Positions 22,035 to 30,224 of a stretch of DNA of 64,000 bases are shown here, piece by piece (positions within the stretch are counted from its first letter, which is position 1; every line of letters begins with the position of its first letter). Below the pieces are notes generated by a model. It was given only the letters and a program-made list of their open reading frames with translations, searched no databases and had not been told where the DNA came from. The position numbers were made by a program, and so were the translations under genes. Source of the stretch: Streptomyces luteogriseus (lineage in GTDB: Bacteria; Actinomycetota; Actinomycetes; Streptomycetales; Streptomycetaceae); NCBI RefSeq assembly GCF_014205055.1, contig NZ_JACHMS010000001.1, positions 6,262,001 to 6,326,000 of the forward strand. The letters are read 5' to 3'.

Positions 22035-23588
22035 CTACTGGCAGTCCTGGCCGTCGTTGATGCACTGGACCATCTCGTTCATCAGGTTGTCGTCGAAGAA
22101 GTTGATGAAGTCGTTGTGGTCGGTGATCGGCTTGTGCAGCTGCTCCGGGAAGGAGTCCACCGCGAAGGCGTTCTGCACCTGGCCGTTGTTGATCTGCGGC
22201 GCCTGGATGTCGTAGACCAGTCGGACCTGGAGCTGGGGGATGGCCTTGAAGCCGTTCGAGCAGCTGCCGTCCGCCTCCACGAAGTCCACGTGGGTGCGGT
22301 GGTTGGCGCTGTCGATGTTCTGGCCGTCCCAGCAGCTCTGGAAGTTGGACAGCCGGACCACGCTGCTGCCGTCGGGGCAGATCGGGTACTTGTCCGTCAC
22401 CTGTCGGTCCTCGAAGCCCGTGCAGGTCCAGGACGTGTTGGCGTTGTTCAGGCCGTTGGTGAGGGACTTGGCGTCACCGGTGATGATGCGCAGGGCCTTC
22501 GGCATCGCGACGACGTCGCTGGTGCGGTTGCCGACGAACTTCAGCTGGGCCTCGGCGGGCTCGACGATCTTGCCGACGTTGCCGTCCTGACCACCGCCGG
22601 GCTGGCCCGCGTCGATGTCGTCCGAACCGTCCTGGATACGGATGACCGGCCAGAAGTACGTGGACTTGTCGCCCTGGTTCTGGCAGGTCGTCTCGCCGTT
22701 GGCCAGGTCGTCGTCGCTCGCGAAGGCGTTGTTGTTCTGGTTGCCGACGTAGTCGTGCTGGTGCTGCGCGCCGTTGGACACGCCGGGCGCCACGATCACG
22801 TTGTCCGAGTTGCGGTTCTCGTTCTCGTTGGTGCCGCACTGCGTGGTGAACGTGCCCGTGGAACCGCCGTCACCGTTCGCGGCGAGGCCGTTCGGGAGGT
22901 TGCGCGAGTTCGGCTGGACGTCCTCGATGTTGATGAAGTCGTCCGCCGCCGGGCCGTTGCCGCCCTGCCCGCCGTTGCCGCCCTGCCCGTTGTCCTGGCC
23001 GCCGTTGTCCTGGCCCTGGTCCTGACCGCCGTCGTTCTGACCGCCGTCGTTGTTCTGACCGTCGTTGTTCTGGCCGTCGTTGTTCTGGCCACCGTCGGCC
23101 TGGCCGTCGTTGGTGTTGGCGTCGGCGGCCATGCCCTGACACGAGGCCAGCTGCTCGAGGTTGGCCGGGGCCTGCCCGCCGACCCGCCGGATGTTGATGC
23201 CGATCCGGTCGATCACCGCGGTCCGCTTCGACTTCAGCGGGCCGAGGATGGCGTTGTCGACGAAGCCCGCGTCACCGGCCTGGGCCTGACGGGTGGAGGC
23301 GAGCCGGGTGTAGGCCTCGCTGATCTGCTTGTCGAGGTTGGCCAGCTCCTTGTCCACCCCCTGGCGAGCACCGTCCGGCACATCGGTCAGCTTCTGGCCG
23401 ACGTCCGGGCACTGGATCGTGGCGACCTGTGCGCCCGCGGACTTGGTCTGGTTCGCCGAGTTCTCCTCGTGCGCCGAGGCGTAGAAGTTTGCCCAGATCA
23501 GCCCGCCCCCACCGAGCGCTAGGGCCGCCGATGCGGCAATGGCCTTGGTGGCCAGCGGCGTACGGCGTTTTCTTGTGTTGCGTCCCAT
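22035..23588 (-). CDS. Secreted DUF1996 domain protein with Asn/Gly/Gln linker
   Basis: A 517-residue exported protein. The ATG at 23588 follows AGGAG; residues 12-40 form a signal or anchor segment. A helical N-terminal part (~60-150) is joined by a highly repetitive Asn-Asp-Gly-Gln linker (~155-213) to a C-terminal DUF1996 domain (~214-517), seen in GVSNGAQHQHDYVGNQ, TYFWPVIRI and FVEADGSC. DUF1996 is found in secreted proteins of fungi and actinomycetes, often beside carbohydrate-binding or hydrolase domains; its activity is not established. The flexible linker suggests a surface or extracellular two-domain protein. Confidence 0.88.
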   Translation of the reverse strand: MGRNTRKRRTPLATKAIAASAALALGGGGLIWANFYASAHEENSANQTKSAGAQVATIQCPDVGQKLTDVPDGARQGVDKELANLDKQISEAYTRLASTRQAQAGDAGFVDNAILGPLKSKRTAVIDRIGINIRRVGGQAPANLEQLASCQGMAADANTNDGQADGGQNNDGQNNDGQNNDGGQNDGGQDQGQDNGGQDNGQGGNGGQGGNGPAADDFINIEDVQPNSRNLPNGLAANGDGGSTGTFTTQCGTNENENRNSDNVIVAPGVSNGAQHQHDYVGNQNNNAFASDDDLANGETTCQNQGDKSTYFWPVIRIQDGSDDIDAGQPGGGQDGNVGKIVEPAEAQLKFVGNRTSDVVAMPKALRIITGDAKSLTNGLNNANTSWTCTGFEDRQVTDKYPICPDGSSVVRLSNFQSCWDGQNIDSANHRTHVDFVEADGSCSNGFKAIPQLQVRLVYDIQAPQINNGQVQNAFAVDSFPEQLHKPITDHNDFINFFDDNLMNEMVQCINDGQDCQ

Positions 23589-23792
23589 GGAACTCCTCTG
23601 ACTTCCTTTTTCGGGGGCATCGAGGCGCCCGACAGGAGTGAAGCGGCTTCCTTCCATACGGAGGTGGTCCCACGGGTGTTCAGATGTCTCGGAAATTGAT
23701 GCGAGATTCGTGAGGGCCTTGTGCCCTCAACAGCCCCTTTCACACCGGGAGTTGTTGATCCTCCACGGTGGGTGAGGATGGCTCGTCCGGTT

Positions 23793-24446
23793 TCACCGGC
23801 CGTGGTCGAGATAGGCGAGAACCGCCAGCACGCGGCGGTTGTCGTCGTCCGAGACCTCCAGCCCCAGTTTGGCGAAGATGTTGGCGGTGTGCTTGGCGAT
23901 CGCCCGTTCCGTCACGACCAGCTTCCCCGCGATCGCCGCGTTGGACCGGCCCTGCGCCATCAGCTCCAGCACTTCCCGCTCCCGGGGTGTCAGCCGCGCC
24001 AGCGGCGGGTCGTCGCCCGAACGGCGGGCCAGGAGCTGCTGGATGACCTGCGGATCCATCGCCGTGCCCCCGGCGGCGACCCGTCGCACGGCGTCCACGA
24101 ACTGCTCGGCGTCGAACACCCGGTCCTTCAGCAGATAGCCGACCCCGCCACTGCCGTCGGCGAGCAGTTCCCGCGCGTAGAGCTGCTCCACGTGCTGGGA
24201 GAGCACCAGCACCGGCAGCCCGGGCCGCTTCCGGCGGGCCTCGAGCGCGCACTGCAGGCCCTCGTCGGTGTGCGTGGGCGGCAGGCGGACGTCGACCACG
24301 GCGACGTCCGGGTCCAGTTCGGCCAGCGCGGCGGCCAGTTCGGGCCCGGTCTCGACGGCCGCCGCGATCTCGAAGTCGTGCGCCTGGAGCAGCCGGACGA
24401 GTCCGTCGCGCAGCAGGAAGAGGTCTTCGGCCAGGACTACGCGCAA
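23793..24446 (-). CDS. NarL/LuxR-family response regulator
   Basis: A 217-residue two-component output protein: receiver domain with phospho-acceptor Asp52 (AVVDVRLPP), KDRVF switch region, and a C-terminal LuxR helix-turn-helix (LTPREREVLELMAQGRSNAA). The start is taken as TTG at 24446, because no ATG or GTG lies in frame near the receiver start and GGAG precedes it by about five bases. It overlaps the 3' end of the kinase gene by 10 bp, so translation is coupled. Confidence 0.92.
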   Translation of the reverse strand: MRVVLAEDLFLLRDGLVRLLQAHDFEIAAAVETGPELAAALAELDPDVAVVDVRLPPTHTDEGLQCALEARRKRPGLPVLVLSQHVEQLYARELLADGSGGVGYLLKDRVFDAEQFVDAVRRVAAGGTAMDPQVIQQLLARRSGDDPPLARLTPREREVLELMAQGRSNAAIAGKLVVTERAIAKHTANIFAKLGLEVSDDDNRRVLAVLAYLDHGR

Positions 24447-25696
24447 GGGATCTCCATGGTGACCATGGTGGGGCCGCCGACGGGGCTGCTGACGGCCAGG
24501 ACGCCGTCGAATGTACCCAGTCGCCGCTCGACCCCGGCCAGCCCCGAACCGGCCCCGATCACCGCACCGCCCTTGCCGTTGTCCGTGACGGTCGCCCGCA
24601 GCATGCCGGCCGCCCGGTGCAGGTCGACCCAGATCCGGTCGGCGCCCGCGTGCTTCACGGCGTTGGTGAGCACCTCGCTGACGGCGAAGTACGCGGCCGA
24701 CTCCACGGGAGCCTCGGCCCGCCCGGGCAGATCCACGCTCACCTCGGTGGCCACCGGCAGCCGCAGCGCCAGCGCCCGTACGGCATCTCCGAGGCCGCGT
24801 TCGGCGAGGACCGGCGGGTGAATGCCCCGCACCAGCTCGCGCAGCTCGGTCAGCGCCTCCACCGAGGACTTGCGGGCCTGCGCGATCAGTTCCTTCGCCC
24901 GGGCCGGGTCCTTGTCGAGGAGCGCCTCGATGGTGCCCAGGTCCATGCCGACGGCGACCAGCCGGGCCTGGGCCCCGTCGTGCAGGTCCCGCTCGATGCG
25001 CCGCAGTTCGGCGGCGGAGGTGTCGACCGCGTCGCGCCGGGTCTCGGTCAGCACCCGCACCCGCTCGGCCAGTTCCCCCTGGTTGCTGCCGAGCACGGCC
25101 CGGGTGAGGCGGAAGTGGGCGCCCAGCAGGCGCGGGGTGAGGAAGTGCGCGAGGAACAGCAGCACCAGACCCAGGGCCGCCGCACCGAAGGCGGACGCCT
25201 GCCCGGTGACGGGCACGAACCCGTACCAGTACCCGTCGGGGAAGACCCGCCACAGCCCGAGGGCGAGTGCGAACCCCTCCAGCGGGTAGAGCAGCAGCAC
25301 CGCCGGCAGCAGTGCGGTGACGAACCCCGCGGTCATGTCGACCGGCAGCCACCACAGGTCCCGCCAGGTCGCCGGGTCGCGCAGCATCCCGAAGGTGCGC
25401 GCCCACGGGTTGGCGTCCTGGGGCAGCGGCCGGTAAGCCGGAGGGATCCGCACCCCGCCCCACTCCGCCGCGAGCACCCGCCGTGCATCCGCGAACGCCC
25501 GCACCCCCGTCAGCACGTACGGCGTGGTGACGATCCCGACCCCGATCGGGATGAGCGCGATCGAGACCAGGGACAGGCAGAAGCACAGCACCGCCCCCGG
25601 CAGGGAGACGAGGGCCAGCGCGAGCCCCCGCACCGCGGCCAGCCCGATGCCCCGCCCTGTCGTCCGCCCGCTGCCGTTCTTCGTGTCCATGGTCAT
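24437..25696 (-). CDS. Two-component sensor histidine kinase, HisKA_3 family
   Basis: A 419-residue membrane kinase partner of the LuxR regulator. The N-terminal ~200 residues hold four to five membrane segments of the actinobacterial sensor type (ALALVSLPGAVLCFCL, FVTALLPAVLLLYPL). The dimerisation/phosphorylation helix reads ERDLHDGAQARLVAVG with His as acceptor, followed by an HATPase domain (EVLTNAVKHA, DNGKGG). The start is one of several closely spaced options (ATG 25696, ATG 25690, GTG 25744). Stimulus unknown; NarL-type pairs with this architecture often sense cell-envelope stress. Confidence 0.9.
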   Translation of the reverse strand: MTMDTKNGSGRTTGRGIGLAAVRGLALALVSLPGAVLCFCLSLVSIALIPIGVGIVTTPYVLTGVRAFADARRVLAAEWGGVRIPPAYRPLPQDANPWARTFGMLRDPATWRDLWWLPVDMTAGFVTALLPAVLLLYPLEGFALALGLWRVFPDGYWYGFVPVTGQASAFGAAALGLVLLFLAHFLTPRLLGAHFRLTRAVLGSNQGELAERVRVLTETRRDAVDTSAAELRRIERDLHDGAQARLVAVGMDLGTIEALLDKDPARAKELIAQARKSSVEALTELRELVRGIHPPVLAERGLGDAVRALALRLPVATEVSVDLPGRAEAPVESAAYFAVSEVLTNAVKHAGADRIWVDLHRAAGMLRATVTDNGKGGAVIGAGSGLAGVERRLGTFDGVLAVSSPVGGPTMVTMEIPCA

Positions 25697-25784
25697 GGCG
25701 TCAGTCTCGCCGAGCGCGCCCGCCCGGTCACGGGGCCGGGACACCCGGCCGGGGGTGGTGCTACGTACACCCCGGGAGGATCGT

Positions 25785-26795
25785 TCAGGTACCGGCGCCG
25801 GACGCCAGCACCTTCGCCTCCACCTCCGGATCCAGGCCCGAGCGCGGTCGGTCCGGGCGCTGGGGCACCACGCCCCCGAGATCCTGGAGCCACCGCCAGG
25901 TGTCCGCCACGGTCTCCTCGACGGGCCGGCAGACCAGCCCCGCCCCGACCGCCCGGGAGACGTCCGCGCTGTGCAGGGCCTCGTACAGGTCGCTGCCCGG
26001 CGGTACCCACACCGGCAGCTCGGTCCACGGCTCGATGCCCGCCTCCAGGATCACCCCGGGCTCGGTCCAGCGGAGCTCGGCGGCGCCGCCGGTGACCCGC
26101 GCGCAGGCGTCGAGCAACGTGCCCATGGTGGCGTGGCCCTGCGGACTGACCAGGTTGTACGGCCCGCTCAGCTCCCGCTCGGCCGCGAGCACGATCCACT
26201 CGGCCAGGTCGCGGACGTCCACGTACTGCAGGGGCAGGTCACGCGGGCCCGGCGCCAGCACCGGGCCGCCGCGCGCCATGCGGCCCAGCCACCAGGGCAG
26301 CCGGCCGATGTTCTCGTACGGGCCGAGGATCAGCCCGGCCCGTACGAGCACCGACCGGTCCGCGCCGAAGGCGTCCAGCACGGCCAGTTCACCGCCCCGC
26401 TTGTCCTGCGGGTACGCGGTCTGCTCGGCGTCGGCCGACGCCCCCTCCACCAAGGGCGCGTCCTCGTCGAATCGGGCGGGCCGGCCCCACGCGTACACCG
26501 AGCGGCTCGACACGTACACGTACCGGCCGGCGCGGCCCCGCAGCAGCCGCGCCGTGTCCCGCACCGCGTGGGGCGCCGCCGACCAGGTGTCGACGACGAC
26601 GTCCCACTCGCCCGGGTCGTCGGCGAGGGCGGCCAGGCCGCCGGGCGCGGTGCGGTCACCGAGCAACGACCGCACACCCGGCGGCGCTTCGTGCCGCCCC
26701 CGGTGGAAGACGGTCACGTCCCAGCCCCGCCCCAGCGCCGCCTCCACGGCGGCCCGCCCCACGAACTCCGTACCACCCAGCATCAGAAGCCTCAT
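25785..26795 (-). CDS. NAD-dependent epimerase/dehydratase family protein
   Basis: A 336-residue extended short-chain dehydrogenase. The Rossmann motif is MLGGTEFVGRA and the YVYVSSRSVYAWG segment stands where the Ser and Tyr of the catalytic triad are expected; the usual YxxxK lysine is not obvious, so activity may be atypical. It resembles RNA-binding/epimerase-like proteins found widely in actinobacteria. ATG 26795 chosen because the upstream extension is not conserved in style. No sugar pathway genes are adjacent, so the substrate is unknown. Confidence 0.85.
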   Translation of the reverse strand: MRLLMLGGTEFVGRAAVEAALGRGWDVTVFHRGRHEAPPGVRSLLGDRTAPGGLAALADDPGEWDVVVDTWSAAPHAVRDTARLLRGRAGRYVYVSSRSVYAWGRPARFDEDAPLVEGASADAEQTAYPQDKRGGELAVLDAFGADRSVLVRAGLILGPYENIGRLPWWLGRMARGGPVLAPGPRDLPLQYVDVRDLAEWIVLAAERELSGPYNLVSPQGHATMGTLLDACARVTGGAAELRWTEPGVILEAGIEPWTELPVWVPPGSDLYEALHSADVSRAVGAGLVCRPVEETVADTWRWLQDLGGVVPQRPDRPRSGLDPEVEAKVLASGAGT

Positions 26796-26892
26796 GCCGG
26801 TGACTCTGCCCGGTCGGGCGAGGAGAGGGAACGGGGATCTGCTGTCAGCAGACGGGACGGATCGGGACGGGACAGGGCGGGCGGGGGCGGTC

Positions 26893-27483
26893 TCAGTGGG
26901 CTGTCGCCGGCACGTACTTGTAGCCCACACGGCGCACGGTGCGGATCGTGTCGCGGTGCTCCGGGCCGAGCTTGCGGCGCAGGCGGGCGATGTGGACGTC
27001 GACCGTGCGGCCGTCGCCCACGTGTCCGTAGCCCCACACCGTGCCGACCAGCTGGTCGCGGGTGTGCACCCGGTTCGGGTGCGCCACCAGGTGCGCCAGC
27101 AGCTCGAACTCCAGGTAGGTGAGGTCGAGCGGCTGTCCGGCCACCCGGGCGGTGCGCTGCACGGTGTCGACGCTGATCAGCGGCTCGCCGCCCGGCTCGG
27201 CACCGAGGTCCGGGCCCGCGGTCTGCGGCAGGTCGGGCACCGCCACCGGGAACGGCGGCTGCTGGTCGGCCGGGACGAGCACCAGGTAGCCGATCATCGG
27301 CGGCTGCCCCGGCAGCGCGGGCAGGGTGTGCTGCGGGGCCGGCAGCCAGGTGGCGCCCGGCGGCAGCAGGTCCGCGACCGTCATCACCTCGTCCCGGTCG
27401 ACGGCACGCAGCCGGTGCCGGGGGCCGTGGGGCGCGGGGGCGGTGAGGGGAGCGGCGGTGGACAGGGAACGAGTGGTCGCCAT
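26893..27483 (-). CDS. Winged-helix (OmpR/PhoB-type) regulator without a receiver domain
   Basis: A 196-residue DNA-binding protein. The C-terminal half (residues ~100-192) is an OmpR-type winged helix (LEFELLAHLVAHPNRVHTRD, VWGYGHVGDGRTVDVHIARL, IRTVRRVGYKYVP). The N-terminal half is Pro/Ala-rich and shows no phospho-acceptor pattern, so the protein is not controlled like a normal response regulator. No kinase gene is adjacent. The family is recurrent in Streptomyces; the target genes are not evident. Confidence 0.88.
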   Translation of the reverse strand: MATTRSLSTAAPLTAPAPHGPRHRLRAVDRDEVMTVADLLPPGATWLPAPQHTLPALPGQPPMIGYLVLVPADQQPPFPVAVPDLPQTAGPDLGAEPGGEPLISVDTVQRTARVAGQPLDLTYLEFELLAHLVAHPNRVHTRDQLVGTVWGYGHVGDGRTVDVHIARLRRKLGPEHRDTIRTVRRVGYKYVPATAH

Positions 27484-27599
27484 GAGAGGTCAGCTCTTTC
27501 GCGCGAGGAGTTCGTCGGGAGGTCGACGGCCGCGATTCGTGGTCGGGCTCGCCGAGGGACGTACGCGGTTCGCGCTGGCCGAAGGCCGGGTGTACGGCT

Positions 27600-27815
27600 T
27601 TAGAGGGCCGGCGCGTTCATCGCGCGGCAACACACCCGGTCGAAGTCGTGGTCCTGGCGGGACGGCCAGAAGGGCTCGAGGTCATGGCGACCCGTCGCGG
27701 TGTGCTTCTGGTAGACGGCCATGGGCCCATTGAAGCAGAGCCGGTCCTCGGCCGGGAGTCTCCTCTCACAGCTTGGACACGCGCCGGGAGCCCGGCCCGG
27801 CCGCTCGCCCCTCAT
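27600..27815 (-). CDS. Small Cys-rich protein coupled to the upstream gene
   Basis: A 71-residue frame with strong third-position GC bias. Its ATG overlaps the TGA of the upstream gene (ATGA at 27812-27815), the usual sign of translational coupling. Cysteines are at 13 and 16 (CPSC), 27 and 62-63 (CC), which could bind zinc; the tail reads WPSRQDHDFDRVCCRAMN. There is no ribosome site of its own beyond GGTGGG. No family recognised; the coding call rests on codon bias and the overlap. Confidence 0.6.
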   Translation of the reverse strand: MRGERPGRAPGACPSCERRLPAEDRLCFNGPMAVYQKHTATGRHDLEPFWPSRQDHDFDRVCCRAMNAPAL

Positions 27816-28747
27816 CCCACCAGGCGCTTGCGCCACTCCAGCGGTGCCAGGTCGATGGCCTTGCCCGGGTCGCCGTCCCACTCCGCGGACAGCCCGGCCG
27901 ACGTCAGCGCCGCCACGACCTCGTGTCCGACGGCCGTGGTGGTCTGCTCGGAGCCGTCGAACCCGCCGTAGTACAGCGACAGGCCGCGCCCCTGCGCCGC
28001 CGCGCGCGTGCCCTGGTGGTGGAAGAAGACGAAGCCGCGCACCGCCGACTCGTCCTCCACCTCCGCGCCGATCTCCGTCATGCCGCAGCCCCGGCAGCAG
28101 GTGAAGTTCTCCCGGGCGACGATGCCGGCGCCCTCCAGAGCCGTGAAGGCCCGCTCCAGCCGGTCCGGACCGGTCGGCCCGGCCCACGCCTCCTGCTCGT
28201 CGACCCGCTCCAGCCACAGCCGCTCGACCAACGCGCGGGCCTGCGCCGGAGACAGGGGGGACGAGCCCTCCCGGCCCTCCATCAGATACACCGTCTCGCC
28301 GATCAACGCCTCGATGCCCAGGTAGCCGTCCCGGAGCAGCTCGCGGACGTAGCCCTCGGCCCGGGCGGCGACCTCGGGCGCGAGCGCGGGCGGCTCCTCG
28401 GGCAGCCCGAACTCCTCGCGCTCCCAGGTGACTCCGGCGTCCCAGCCGTCCTCCTGCCGCGCCCAGCGCACCATCACCTCGGCGACGAGGCCCGGGTCGG
28501 TCACGCGGGTCACCCACATGTGGGGGACGGACCCGGTGCGGTGCTGGAGGTCGTACGCACCGTCCTCGGCGCGTGCGGTCTGGATGAAGACCCTCGGCCG
28601 CTCCGGTATCCGCTGGACCACGAGGAAGTGGTCGTCGGCACCGCCGATCCGCTCCACCAGCTCGCGCAGCTCACGCGCCGCGATCCGCGTGTGCGTCCGC
28701 CCGCTCTCCGTCAGCACCTTGACCGCGAGGCCCCCGTCGATCTCCAT
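27812..28747 (-). CDS. DUF6891-like hypothetical protein
   Basis: A 311-residue soluble protein. The C-terminal half contains a conserved cysteine pair segment ENFTCCRGCGMTEIG followed by RGFVFFHHQGT, a pattern I associate with the actinobacterial DUF6891 family; the N-terminal half (residues 1-110) looks like a separate alpha/beta domain. GTGGGGAC lies directly before the ATG. It starts 32 bp beyond the glnII terminator and drives the coupled 71-codon gene. Function unknown. Confidence 0.78.
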   Translation of the reverse strand: MEIDGGLAVKVLTESGRTHTRIAARELRELVERIGGADDHFLVVQRIPERPRVFIQTARAEDGAYDLQHRTGSVPHMWVTRVTDPGLVAEVMVRWARQEDGWDAGVTWEREEFGLPEEPPALAPEVAARAEGYVRELLRDGYLGIEALIGETVYLMEGREGSSPLSPAQARALVERLWLERVDEQEAWAGPTGPDRLERAFTALEGAGIVARENFTCCRGCGMTEIGAEVEDESAVRGFVFFHHQGTRAAAQGRGLSLYYGGFDGSEQTTTAVGHEVVAALTSAGLSAEWDGDPGKAIDLAPLEWRKRLVG

Positions 28748-28778
28748 GTCCCCACGATGACACGCCCCACTGACAACG

Positions 28779-28816
28779 CGAGGGGGCGCCCACCGCGAAC
28801 GGTGAGCGCCCCCTCG
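28779..28816 (-). terminator. glnII terminator
   Basis: 17-bp stem with one mismatch (28779-28795 and 28800-28816, outer arm CGAGGGGGCGC) and a 4-nt loop, 20 bp past the glnII stop on the minus strand. Confidence 0.8.
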
Positions 28817-28836
28817 GGAGCCGAGCGGTGCGCCGG

Positions 28837-29868
28837 TCAGACCTGGCCGGCCTTCTCCAGCGCCGAGCAGCAGGTGTCGACGAGCAGGCGGGTCACCACG
28901 TACGGGTCGACGTTGGCGTTCGGGCGGCGGTCCTCGATGTAGCCCTTGCCGTCCTTCTCGACCTGCCAGGGGATGCGGACCGAGGCGCCGCGGTTGGAGA
29001 CGCCGTAGGAGTACTCGTTCCACGGGGCGGTCTCGTGCAGACCGGTCAGGCGGTCGTCGATGCCGGCGCCGTAGTTCTTGACGTGGTCGAGCGGCTTGGA
29101 GCCCTCGCCGAGCGACTCGGCCGCGGTGATGATCGCGTCGTAGCTCTCGCGCATCGCCTTGGTGGAGAAGTTGGTGTGCGCACCGGCGCCGTTCCAGTCG
29201 CCCTTGACCGGCTTGGGGTCGAGGGTGGCGGCGACGTCGAAGTCCTCGGCGGTGCGGTAGAGCAGCCAGCGGGCCACCCACAGGTGGTCGGAGACCTCCA
29301 GCGGGGAAACCGGGCCGACCTGGAACTCCCACTGCCCGGGCATGACCTCGGCGTTGATGCCGGAGATGGCGAGACCGGCCTTCAGGCAGTTGTCCAGGTG
29401 TGCCTCGACGACGTCACGGCCGAAGATCTCGTCCGCGCCGACACCGCAGTAGTAGCCGCCCTGGGGGGCCGGGAAGCCGCCCTTGGGGAAGCCGAGCGGG
29501 TAGCCGTCCTTGAAGAACGTGTACTCCTGCTCGATGCCGAAGATCGGCTCCTGCGCCGCGAACTTCTCCGCCACCTCGGCCAGCGCGGCACGGGTGTTGC
29601 TGGCGTGCGGGGTGAGGTCGATGTTCAGGACCTCGCACAGCACCAGGATGTCGTCGCCGCCGCGGATCGGGTCCGGGCAGGTGAAGACCGGCTTGAGGAC
29701 GCAGTCCGAGGAGTGCCCCTCGGCCTGGTTGGTGGAAGACCCGTCGAAGCCCCAGATCGGCAGCGCGTCGAGACCGGCGGGCGAGCCCGAGATGATCTTG
29801 GTCTTGGAGCGCAGTTTGGCCGTCGGCTCGGTGCCGTCGATCCAGATGTACTCAGCCTTGAAGGTCAC
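28837..29868 (-). CDS. glnII: Glutamine synthetase type II (eukaryote-like)
   Basis: ATP-dependent amidation of glutamate by the heat-labile, octamer/decamer-type enzyme; 343 aa, the usual GSII length. Visible signatures are AEYIWIDG at the start, LPIWGFDGSSTNQAEGHSSD (beta-Grasp), IFGIEQEYTFF (metal-binding glutamates), GDWNGAGAHTNFST (ATP site) and NRGASVRIP. The GTG at 29868 is preceded by GAAGGAT. Unlike GlnA it has no adenylylation site. A GlnR box lies 104-141 bp upstream, so nitrogen control is expected. It has its own terminator. Confidence 0.96.
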   Translation of the reverse strand: MTFKAEYIWIDGTEPTAKLRSKTKIISGSPAGLDALPIWGFDGSSTNQAEGHSSDCVLKPVFTCPDPIRGGDDILVLCEVLNIDLTPHASNTRAALAEVAEKFAAQEPIFGIEQEYTFFKDGYPLGFPKGGFPAPQGGYYCGVGADEIFGRDVVEAHLDNCLKAGLAISGINAEVMPGQWEFQVGPVSPLEVSDHLWVARWLLYRTAEDFDVAATLDPKPVKGDWNGAGAHTNFSTKAMRESYDAIITAAESLGEGSKPLDHVKNYGAGIDDRLTGLHETAPWNEYSYGVSNRGASVRIPWQVEKDGKGYIEDRRPNANVDPYVVTRLLVDTCCSALEKAGQV

Positions 29869-29971
29869 GGGGCCACATCCTTCGGGGGTGTGTCTGGGCG
29901 CGTGTCGCGGGTGCTGCGGCGCTGCGGCACTGAGGCGCCGCGTCAACTGCCCGGCAGCGTGCCAACAGGCG

Positions 29972-30009
29972 ATTTCCCGGTCATTGCCCGAATGTGAACC
30001 CCGTGTTAC
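29972..30009 (-). promoter_or_regulatory. GlnR box upstream of glnII
   Basis: On the minus strand: GTAAC-n6-TTCAC-n6-GCAAT-n6-GAAAT, matching the spacing of the actinobacterial GlnR consensus (gTnAC-n6-GaAAc repeated) with some mismatches. Located 104-141 bp before the glnII start. Confidence 0.75.
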
Positions 30010-30120
30010 CTGGTGTGCCTATGCCGTACCTCACGCCGAGAGGGCGTGCCGCCGGGTGCGGCGCCGGTCACCGGCTCCCCTCCGTCAAGCCGGTGAACGC
30101 CGCCGCACGGCCCGGACGCG

Positions 30121-30158
30121 CCGGTCCTGCCGCCCCTGGCCGGGGGCGGCAGGACCGG
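30121..30158 (-). terminator. Terminator of the RlpA-like gene
   Basis: Perfect 16-bp arms CCGGTCCTGCCGCCCC / GGGGCGGCAGGACCGG (30121-30136, 30143-30158), 6-nt loop, about 66 bp beyond the stop of the minus-strand gene. Confidence 0.75.
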
Positions 30159-30224
30159 TGACACGTACGAGGGGGCGGCCGAGGGGGTGGCCGCCGCCTC
30201 ATCCGTTCAGTCGCTCGTACGGCC

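Larger units (their letters stand above)
29869..30224. other. glnII upstream spacer
   Basis: 356 bp without a gene. It holds the glnII ribosome site and leader, a GlnR box at 29972-30009 and the terminator of the RlpA-like gene at 30121-30158. Nothing else convincing is seen. Confidence 0.7.

Noticed and set aside
18844..23588. Possible biosynthetic or mobile island
   Set aside because: No transposase, integrase, attachment site or direct repeats at the borders, and base composition matches the flanks.
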